Positions 1-4,920 of a DNA stretch of 6,208 nucleotides are shown in pieces. The DNA is from Candidatus Gallimonas intestinigallinarum. GTDB taxonomy: Bacteria; Bacillota_A; Clostridia; Christensenellales; Borkfalkiaceae. The stretch spans positions 1-6,208 of the forward strand of contig DXBS01000029.1 of the NCBI GenBank assembly GCA_019116405.1, written 5' to 3'. The position numbers were made by a program, and so were the translations under genes. The first letter of the stretch is position 1. Every line of letters begins with the position of its first letter. The notes beneath the pieces were generated by a model. That model was not told where the DNA came from. It saw only the letters and a list, made by a program, of their open reading frames with translations, and did no database searches.

Positions 1-242
1 TGATCCTTGCCGTTCAGTGGCTGGGGGCGCTGTACGCCTTCTGCACGTTTCTTATCTGCATCATCGTCGTGTGCTGGTGCAAACTTGCACGCGTCGGCTA
101 CCGCACGCTCGGCAAAAAACTGCCGCCCGAAGCGCCGCCCAAGGAGGAAAAGCCGCCCGAGCCCGTCTACTATCTCGTCGAGCGCAAAAAAAAGCGCGTG
201 AAGACGGAATACTCCGACCCCAAGCGCATTCAGTTCAAATAA
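1..242 (+). CDS. Small membrane protein of unknown function, 5' end cut by window edge
   Basis: The frame starting at base 3 stays open for 79 codons and ends in TAA at 240-242. The visible part begins ILAVQWLGALYAF. It has one hydrophobic helix at about visible residues 2-27, then a proline- and charge-rich linker (KKLPPEAPPKEEKPPEPV) and a basic tail ending YSDPKRIQFK. This is the layout of a short single-pass protein with a cytoplasmic basic tail. It is a real gene rather than a shadow: no other frame explains the stretch and the composition is sensible. The codon before base 3 is NTG (bases 1-2 are TG), so it could itself be an ATG, GTG or TTG start giving an 80-residue protein; otherwise the start lies outside. 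I do not recognise a named family. It converges on rsfS across a 124-base gap. Confidence 0.75.
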   Translation, partial: ILAVQWLGALYAFCTFLICIIVVCWCKLARVGYRTLGKKLPPEAPPKEEKPPEPVYYLVERKKKRVKTEYSDPKRIQFK

Positions 243-294
243 GGCAAACGCTATCATGCAAGGGAATGCGAAATGTTTGGCTTTTGCCGAACAA

Positions 295-317
295 TCGCAA
301 CAAACACCTTGTTGCGA
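295..317. terminator. Hairpin between convergent genes, weak terminator candidate
   Basis: TCGCAACA at 295-302 pairs perfectly with TGTTGCGA at 310-317 around a 7-base loop, giving an 8-bp stem. It lies in the gap between the small membrane gene and the rsfS stop, where transcripts from both sides should end. Neither side carries a good uridine run: the minus strand reads TTGTTCGG and the plus strand reads GGAAAAG. It may therefore be a poor or factor-assisted terminator, or only a 3'-end stabilising hairpin. The rest of the 243-366 gap shows no other convincing element. Confidence 0.3.
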
Positions 318-366
318 GGAAAAGTCCCGCCAAAGGCGTGGTTTCTATTTCCCTTACGCGACCGTA

Positions 367-714
367 TCAGCCCTCGAAGCGCTCAATGTTCTTTCCCGAA
401 TCCCAGAGGCGCTCCAGATAATAATACAGGCGGGACTCCTCATTGAAGATATGCACGACGACGTCGCCGTAGTCGAGCACGCCCCATCTGCCCTCGCGCA
501 GCCCCTCTTTGCGAAGAGGCACAAGGTCTTCCTTTTCCAGCTTTTCCTCAACGGCGTCGCCGAGCGCGCGCACCTGCGTCGTACTGCGGCCGCTCGCGAT
601 GACAAAATAGCTGCACACGACCGTCTGATCGGCAACATCCAGAATGACAATGTCCTGCGCCTTCTTTTCCGAGAGCGCCTTTGCGCATGCAAGTGCAAGT
701 TCGTGTCCGGTCAT
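367..714 (-). CDS. rsfS: Ribosomal silencing factor RsfS
   Basis: A 115-residue protein of the RsfS/Iojap (DUF143) family. RsfS binds ribosomal protein uL14 on the 50S subunit and blocks joining to 30S, which slows translation when nutrients are short. Family hallmarks are DIVILDV (residues 21-27), SYFVIASGRSTTQV (35-48), the block W-VLDYGDVVVHIF (77-90) and YYLERLW (98-104). Length is usual for the family. I chose the ATG at 714 because GGAGGA lies 7 bases upstream. An in-frame ATG at 729 overlaps that ribosome binding site, and a TTG at 759 lies upstream of the start point expected from the predicted promoter. The gene follows nadD-yqeK by 80 bases, matching the usual Bacillota order nadD-yqeK-rsfS. 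A palindrome in its promoter suggests separate control. Confidence 0.93.
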   Translation of the reverse strand: MTGHELALACAKALSEKKAQDIVILDVADQTVVCSYFVIASGRSTTQVRALGDAVEEKLEKEDLVPLRKEGLREGRWGVLDYGDVVVHIFNEESRLYYYLERLWDSGKNIERFEG

Positions 715-721
715 TTGAAAT

Positions 722-727
722 TCCTCC
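722..727 (-). promoter_or_regulatory. Ribosome binding site deciding the rsfS start
   Basis: On the minus strand GGAGGA lies 7 bases before the ATG at 712-714. It overlaps an in-frame ATG (727-729) in the string ATGGAGGAATTTCAAATG. An annotation beginning at 729 or 759 would add residues that are probably not translated. Confidence 0.75.
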
Positions 728-759
728 ATAAAAATATTCAATAAGTTGTTAAAATTCAA

Positions 760-780
760 ATATTATGTCTGACATAGTAC
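760..780. repeat. Palindromic repeat, copy 1 (operator-like, in rsfS promoter)
   Basis: An inverted repeat centred on T770. The inner arms TATGTC and GACATA are perfect, and the outer arms have mismatches at 763/777 and 760/780. Bases 764-780 (TATGTCTGACATAGTAC) are identical to 2779-2795 in copy 2. It sits between and over the predicted -35 and -10 boxes of rsfS, where a dimeric repressor would block polymerase. It also begins 14 bases past the yqeK stop codon. The GT-N3-AC centre resembles sites of GntR-type winged-helix dimers, but no regulator gene is in the window and the assignment is a guess. Confidence 0.6.
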
Positions 781-787
781 TGTGCAA
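760..787 (-). promoter_or_regulatory. Predicted sigma-A-type promoter for rsfS
   Basis: On the minus strand TTGCAC (782-787) and TAATAT (760-765) are separated by 16 bases. The start point would fall near 753, leaving a leader of roughly 40 bases before the rsfS ATG at 714. The spacer is filled by the palindrome described separately. rsfS can also be read through from nadD-yqeK, since no terminator is seen in the 80-base gap. The boxes are read by eye and not confirmed. Confidence 0.45.
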
Positions 788-794
788 ACATCGA

Positions 795-1925
795 TTATTT
801 GCCTTTTACAACACCCTTGATCCAGCGATATGCCTCTTTTGTGAGCGGATAGACGGGTTTCCCCTCTTCCTTTAAATAGTCATTCTGCTGGCGCAGTGCA
901 TGATACAGGCACATATCGAGATCCTTCCAATACCAATCCCGCAGTTCATTGACGCCCGGAAAGTCGCGCCCGTCCTCCAACATGTCGGCAAGATAGACGA
1001 GCATGCCAAGCTTTGTCATGCCCGCCTTGCCGCTCGTATGATAGCGGATCGCGTCGAGCACCTCTTCATCGTCGACCTGAAACAATTTCTGCGCCAAAAA
1101 CGCCCCTGTATATTGGTGCATTACGGGCGTGGGGACATTCTCCGGCGGCATAAATCCCTCTAAAAGCGGCGAATCGGGCGGGACATACTTCCCGCAGTCG
1201 TGCAGCGCGGAGGCAAGCAGCGCCTTCCCCTCCGACACGCCGACGCTCGCAGCCCGCGCAACCGCCATGCGCGCAACGCGGCAGCTGTGCTCCCTGCGCG
1301 CCTCCTTTTCGAGCGCCAACGCAGGCGCGATCGCAGGATGCGTATAGAGATCGTTTTCTTTGACATAGCGATAGACCTCGTCATCCAGCCCCGCGGGGCG
1401 CTTCCCGAACGCGAGATCGACGCGCAGCAAACGCGACGCGACCGCCTCGCCCGTAAACGGAACTACAACATAGTCCTTGCCGAAGCGTTTTCGAAATCGC
1501 TCGCGCAGCGACGCGGGGTCTCCCGTACCCCTGCCGCACGCCGCAAGCGTGACATTCGCAAGGATATTGTCGGGATTTTTCCAGGTAAAGAAGTCTTCCA
1601 GCATGTCCGATCCGACGAGAAAGTAGCGCTCGGTATCCGGATAGCGCTGCGCAAACTCCCGACAGGTCAGATAACTGTAGCTCGTTCCTTCCGCCCTGAT
1701 CTCGAAATCGCTCACCGTCACCCAGGGAAGATCACGGAAGGCGATGCGACACATGGCAAGGCGCGCATTCCCGTCCGCCGAGGCTCCCCAGGACTTGTGC
1801 GGCGCCCTGCCCGCAGGCATGACGATGACCCGATCGAGCCCGAGCGCCTCTTTCGCCGCCAGGACGTAATGTCTATGCTCCAAATGCACGGGATCGAACG
1901 ATCCGCCGAAAAGCGCAATCTTCAT
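795..1925 (-). CDS. nadD-yqeK: Fused nicotinate-nucleotide adenylyltransferase (NadD) and HD-domain Ap4A hydrolase (YqeK)
   Basis: A 376-residue fusion. Residues 1 to about 197 are NadD, which joins nicotinate mononucleotide and ATP to make deamido-NAD. Visible signs are ALFGGSFDPVHLEH (4-17), PAGRAPHKS (37-45), VGSDML (104-109) and the C-terminal DEVYRYVKENDLY (182-194). Residues about 203-376 are YqeK, an HD-type metal-dependent hydrolase that splits Ap4A symmetrically: H213, the HD pair H242-D243 in LHDCGKY, H270, H296 in YHTSGKAGMTKLG and D314 in YLADMLEDGR. Two NadD motifs are off consensus: the usual HxGH is HLEH (14-17), and the usual ISSTxIR reads VASRLLR (162-168), keeping S164 and R168. 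In many relatives nadD and yqeK are adjacent separate genes; here there is one open frame with no internal stop. The start is fixed by the family N-terminus MKIALFGGSFDP, yet no ribosome binding site precedes it. Confidence 0.93.
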   Translation of the reverse strand: MKIALFGGSFDPVHLEHRHYVLAAKEALGLDRVIVMPAGRAPHKSWGASADGNARLAMCRIAFRDLPWVTVSDFEIRAEGTSYSYLTCREFAQRYPDTERYFLVGSDMLEDFFTWKNPDNILANVTLAACGRGTGDPASLRERFRKRFGKDYVVVPFTGEAVASRLLRVDLAFGKRPAGLDDEVYRYVKENDLYTHPAIAPALALEKEARREHSCRVARMAVARAASVGVSEGKALLASALHDCGKYVPPDSPLLEGFMPPENVPTPVMHQYTGAFLAQKLFQVDDEEVLDAIRYHTSGKAGMTKLGMLVYLADMLEDGRDFPGVNELRDWYWKDLDMCLYHALRQQNDYLKEEGKPVYPLTKEAYRWIKGVVKGK

Positions 1926-1931
1926 ATCTGC

Positions 1932-1960
1932 ATTATACTATAGATTTTTCCTCATTGCAA
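1932..1960 (-). promoter_or_regulatory. Predicted promoter of nadD-yqeK, giving a leaderless or near-leaderless mRNA
   Basis: On the minus strand TTGCAA (1955-1960) and a perfect TATAAT (1932-1937) are exactly 17 bases apart, the best promoter match in the window. Only 6 bases separate TATAAT from the ATG at 1923-1925, so transcription should begin at or within a base or two of the start codon. The -10 region overlaps TATACT/TATAGA on the other strand, but I cannot find a matching -35 box for the divergent gene at 1996. Confidence 0.55.
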
Positions 1961-1995
1961 GTTTAATCAAAGAAATACATGGCAAAAATCAAACC

Positions 1996-2751
1996 ATGAA
2001 AAAATTTGATTTGCCTCTGATCACCGATACGATCTTCTATACTGCGGCGTGCTGGTTTGTCTGCGTCGGACTCTTGCGCTGGCTGGACGTCGCCACCTGG
2101 GCATGTTTTACTGCCGCGACCCTGATCGCCCTTGCCGCCGGCACCGTTCTCTTTCTCCTGCTCTCGGGCAGACACCGCAGACGCGCCCTCAGTAAACGCC
2201 AGCAGGAGGAGAAAGAAAAGCTCATGCTGCATCTCACCCTGGAACAGGACGACGCCGTGCGTACCCTTCTCGCGAACGCCTTGCGCGCAGACGGGAAAGA
2301 AGTCACCTTGCAGGACGACACGATTCTACTCGATGATGCGCCCCTCATCCCCGTCTTTACCATGCAGCCCGTATCGGCGGACACCGTCGCCCGCCTGCTT
2401 AAAACCTATGGGAAAAACCCCTTCATCCTCGCCTGCAACGCACTCACACCCGAAGCGGAGCGACTGCTTTCTTCCTTTTCGCGGAGCGCTATGCCAGGAG
2501 AGGAGATCTATGCGCTGTTTTCCCGCACGGACACGATCCCCGAAACACTCATCTGCGGCGAGATCCCGCGGCGCACCGCGCGTACGCGGCTCCGTATTGC
2601 CTTTTCCAAGCGCAACGCCTATCCCTTCTTTGTCAGCGGCGCGGGACTGCTCGTCATGAGCTTGTTTGTCTTCTTCCCGATCTACTATCTGGTAACGGGC
2701 AGTCTGCTGCTCATCGCCTCCGTCTGCATCCGCGCATTCGGCTATGCATGA
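1996..2751 (+). CDS. Four-helix membrane protein of unknown function with a soluble central domain
   Basis: A 251-residue protein that I do not recognise. Hydrophobic segments lie at about residues 12-30, 35-56, 209-229 and 231-248, so both ends probably face the same side. A basic patch follows helix 2 (GRHRRRALSKRQQEEKEK, 58-75). Between the helix pairs lies a soluble domain of about 130 residues, probably cytoplasmic by the positive-inside rule. Its stretch PVFTMQPVSADTVARLL (119-135), then PFILACNALTPEAERLL (142-158) and an acidic end before IYALF, is loosely like the last strand-helix units of Mrr-type endonuclease domains, but the catalytic acidic and lysine residues are not evident. 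The start ATG has no clear ribosome binding site. The gene is divergent from nadD-yqeK and converges on nnr. Codon use matches the neighbours, with no sign of transfer. Confidence 0.82.
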   Translation: MKKFDLPLITDTIFYTAACWFVCVGLLRWLDVATWACFTAATLIALAAGTVLFLLLSGRHRRRALSKRQQEEKEKLMLHLTLEQDDAVRTLLANALRADGKEVTLQDDTILLDDAPLIPVFTMQPVSADTVARLLKTYGKNPFILACNALTPEAERLLSSFSRSAMPGEEIYALFSRTDTIPETLICGEIPRRTARTRLRIAFSKRNAYPFFVSGAGLLVMSLFVFFPIYYLVTGSLLLIASVCIRAFGYA

Positions 2752-2773
2752 GCCAAGATTGACACAGATGCAA

Positions 2774-2796
2774 TGTACTATGTCTGACATAGTACA
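2774..2796. repeat. Perfect 23-bp palindrome, copy 2
   Basis: The arm TGTACTATGTC (2774-2784) is the exact reverse complement of 2786-2796 around the single centre base T2785: 11 + 1 + 11 with no mismatch. It shares 17 consecutive bases (2779-2795) with copy 1 near rsfS. It lies 22 bases past the stop of the membrane protein gene and before the two-way terminator. The single-base centre and AT-rich arms suit a protein-binding site better than an RNA hairpin. No convincing promoter surrounds it: TTGACA at 2759-2764 has no -10 box at proper spacing. Confidence 0.7.
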
Positions 2797-2819
2797 CAAA
2801 ATATCGGCATTTTTCCACA

Positions 2820-2845
2820 AAAAATCCCTCTTTTGAGGGATTTTT
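2820..2845. terminator. Bidirectional rho-independent terminator
   Basis: AAAAATCCCTC (2820-2830) pairs with GAGGGATTTTT (2835-2845) around a TTTT loop, an 11-bp perfect stem. The A-rich and T-rich arms give a uridine run in both directions: five on the plus strand and six on the minus strand before GTGG. It sits 6 bases past the nnr stop codon and 68 bases past the stop of the converging membrane protein gene. It should end both transcription units, most efficiently the nnr operon. Confidence 0.88.
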
Positions 2846-2850
2846 ATAGT

Positions 2851-4293
2851 TTATGAGAGGGAACAGATCGCCTCTGCGATCGTATGGACGACGTCCGAGG
2901 GGTCGACCGAATATTCCCCCATCTTGCTTGCCGCGATCTCCCCCGCACGCCCCAAGAGGAAGCTTGCCGCACACCCTGCCTCAAAGGGCGGGATTTTGCG
3001 CGCGCAGATACCGGAGAGCAGCCCGGAGAGCACGTCCCCGCTTCCGCCCTTGGCAAGCGCAGGCGAGCCGGTGGGATTGATCGCGACCCGCGCGCCGTCC
3101 GTAATGATCGTGCGATTGTTCTTCAAAAGGACGGTCAGCTGATTTTCCTGCGCAAAGCTGCGCGCCCCCTCCACGGCATTGGCGAGGATCTCCCCGACGG
3201 GCTTTCCCGTCAGGCGCGAAAATTCTTTGGGATGCGGCGTTACGATGACGCGGCAGGATTTTTCTTTGAGTACTTCCACGCCGTACGTTGCAATGGTATT
3301 CAGCGCGTCTGCATCGAGGATGAGCGTCCCCGTGTACGCGCCGAGCAGTTCCGCAAGATAGGCGTACAGACGCTCGCTGATGCCCGTCCCCATGCCGATC
3401 GCGATGCTGTCCGAGGCGAGAATATCGCCGTCGATCGCCTTGAAGGGGCGCAGCACCACGGCGGGAAGCCGCCCGATCATATAGGGAAACAGCTCCTCCG
3501 TGACGCACAGTTTGGTATAGCCCGCGCCCGACTTCAGACACGCGCCCGCCGCCAGAAATGCCGCGCCGCTGTAGGTGCCGCCCGCAAGAATGGTCGCCGT
3601 TCCGTACGTTCCCTTGTGCGAATTGGAGCGGCGCTTGGGAAAGAGCGCCTTGACGTCCGCATTTTCCCAGACTTCGGCGCCTGTCTCCGCGGGCGAAATG
3701 CCGATGTCCGCGACGGTAATCCTGCCCGCATAATCCGCGCCGTCCGCAAGCAGAAGCGCCTGTTTGCACTGTCCCATTGTGACGGTCTCGTCCGCCGCGA
3801 CGCAGGGGCTTCCGGCAATCCCGCCCTCCATGAGCCCGCTGGGAAGATCGCACGCGATGACATATGCGCCGCTGCCCATGATAAAATTGACGAGCGCGGC
3901 GTTTTCGCCCTCGATGGCGCGCGTCAGCCCCGTCCCGAACAGACAATCGACGATCATGGCATACCTGCGGCGCGGAATGCGTCCCAACACTTCGCCCTGA
4001 TACTTTGCGCGAACCGCTTCGCAGTCGGCGGAAAATTTCTTTGCAAGGCACAGGACAGCGACATCCTCGCCGCGCTCCTGCAAGATACGCGCCGCGACAA
4101 ACCCGTCGCCGCCGTTGTTGCCGCCGCCGCAAACAAAGAGCACATCGCCCGCCCCCCTTGCACGCATGGCAGCGCTGACCGCCTCTGCAAGCGCCGCGCC
4201 CGCGCGCTCCATGAGAATAAGGGACGGCGTGCCCGCCGCGATCGTCGCCGCGTCGGCGCGCCGCATCTGTTCGTTGGCATATGCGTATTTCAT
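2851..4293 (-). CDS. nnr: Bifunctional NAD(P)HX epimerase / ADP-dependent NAD(P)HX dehydratase
   Basis: A 480-residue two-domain repair enzyme (YjeF family). Hydrated NADH and NADPH arise by heat or enzyme side reaction; the N-terminal domain interconverts R and S forms and the C-terminal domain dehydrates S-NAD(P)HX using ADP. Epimerase residues 1 to about 215: GGGNNGGDG (56-64), VDCLFGTG (115-122), CDLPSGL (148-154). Dehydratase residues about 220-480: SHKGTYG (225-231), KSGAGYTKL (254-262), GMGTG (300-304), LDADALN (326-332), TPHPKEF (352-358) and NPTGSPALAKGGSGDVLSG (406-424) with the likely catalytic D420. Length is usual for the fused form. The ATG (4291-4293) overlaps the recX stop as ATGA, and GGAGGAGGA lies at 4297-4305, so translation is probably coupled. 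It is the last gene of a three-gene operon ending at the terminator at 2820-2845. Confidence 0.96.
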   Translation of the reverse strand: MKYAYANEQMRRADAATIAAGTPSLILMERAGAALAEAVSAAMRARGAGDVLFVCGGGNNGGDGFVAARILQERGEDVAVLCLAKKFSADCEAVRAKYQGEVLGRIPRRRYAMIVDCLFGTGLTRAIEGENAALVNFIMGSGAYVIACDLPSGLMEGGIAGSPCVAADETVTMGQCKQALLLADGADYAGRITVADIGISPAETGAEVWENADVKALFPKRRSNSHKGTYGTATILAGGTYSGAAFLAAGACLKSGAGYTKLCVTEELFPYMIGRLPAVVLRPFKAIDGDILASDSIAIGMGTGISERLYAYLAELLGAYTGTLILDADALNTIATYGVEVLKEKSCRVIVTPHPKEFSRLTGKPVGEILANAVEGARSFAQENQLTVLLKNNRTIITDGARVAINPTGSPALAKGGSGDVLSGLLSGICARKIPPFEAGCAASFLLGRAGEIAASKMGEYSVDPSDVVHTIAEAICSLS

Positions 4294-4919
4294 ACTTCCT
4301 CCTCCGCCACGTCAAGCTGCGCGCGGACCGTCTCCAGGGCAGCGCGCGCCGTGTCATAATCAAAGCCCTTGGAGAGCAGATGGGCATACGCCTTGCGCAC
4401 GACCTCGGGCGAAAGCTGCTTATTGCGCAGATACTTTTTGAGCACTGCAGCCGCGGCGTCCGTCTCGTCCGCGATCTCCCCGAGCGCAGCGTCAATGCTC
4501 TCGTCTGCAACGCCCTTTTTTCGGAGTTCCATGCGGATGAGGCGGCTGCCCTTGCGCTTTCCCGCGCTCTCGGCATACGACTTTGCGTACGCCGTGTCAT
4601 CGAGGAAACCGTAGCCCTTCATCTTTTCGACGACGTAGTCCGCAACATCCTGCAAGTACCCCTTGCGGCGCAGAAAGTCGCGCACGTCGCGCTCCGTCTT
4701 CATGGACGCGGAGATGTGCGTGAGCGCCTTGTCGAGCGCCGTCTGCTTCTCGCCCGCCAGCTGAAGCGCGGAGAGCTCCTCTTCGGTGACGACGCTTCCG
4801 ACCTTCAGCCGATGCTCCATGACAGTCAGAAGCTGCATGCCACAAAAGAACCTGCCGTCCACTTCGATATTGCAGCGCGCCGCATCGTGTTTTTGCGGCG
4901 TGATCGCAGTGATCTCCAT
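4290..4919 (-). CDS. recX: Regulatory protein RecX
   Basis: A 209-residue RecX protein, a modulator that binds the RecA filament and usually limits its recombinase and coprotease activity. The N-terminus MEITAITPQKHDAARCNIEV and the HRLKVGSVVTEEEL stretch (36-49) are typical of Bacillota RecX. They are followed by three-helix repeats seen in ALTHISASMKTERDVRDFLRR (about 65-85), YGFLDDTAYAKSYAES (103-118) and KGSRLIRMELRKKGV (123-137), then a degenerate last repeat. Length suits the Gram-positive form. The ATG at 4919 follows the TAG of the upstream gene by one base, and only a weak CTGGAG lies upstream, so translation probably depends on coupling. The stop overlaps the nnr ATG by four bases. 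recA itself is not in the window. Confidence 0.92.
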   Translation of the reverse strand: MEITAITPQKHDAARCNIEVDGRFFCGMQLLTVMEHRLKVGSVVTEEELSALQLAGEKQTALDKALTHISASMKTERDVRDFLRRKGYLQDVADYVVEKMKGYGFLDDTAYAKSYAESAGKRKGSRLIRMELRKKGVADESIDAALGEIADETDAAAAVLKKYLRNKQLSPEVVRKAYAHLLSKGFDYDTARAALETVRAQLDVAEEEV

Positions 4920-4920
4920 A

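Noticed and set aside
328..344. CGCC-AAA-GGCG hairpin as the rsfS terminator
   Set aside because: Only four perfect base pairs with a mismatch beyond; the hairpin at 295-317 is stronger, although it also lacks a uridine run.
256..744. A 162-codon plus-strand frame crossing the 243-366 gap and antisense rsfS
   Set aside because: Most of it mirrors rsfS, which is certain; no ribosome binding site precedes its start and the peptide has no recognisable feature.
1200..1943. A 247-codon plus-strand frame antisense to nadD-yqeK, and a similar 255-codon frame at 5272-6039 antisense to the metallo-beta-lactamase-fold gene
   Set aside because: Both lie wholly or almost wholly antisense to well-supported genes and show arginine- or isoleucine-biased shadow composition.
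2759..2793. TTGACA at 2759-2764 as a promoter -35 box controlled by palindrome copy 2
   Set aside because: The nearest -10-like strings are at 11, 14 or 23 bases spacing, and any transcript would run straight into the terminator and antisense to nnr.
2884..4359. A 491-codon open frame on the plus strand antisense to nnr
   Set aside because: Its composition (many R, A, D, H) is that of an antisense shadow in GC-rich DNA. No promoter or ribosome binding site was seen and no motif is recognisable.
2981..4600. A 539-codon open frame on the minus strand crossing nnr and recX in another frame
   Set aside because: It is a shadow of GC-rich coding DNA: the peptide is arginine- and alanine-rich with no domain, while nnr and recX in the overlapped frames carry clear family motifs.
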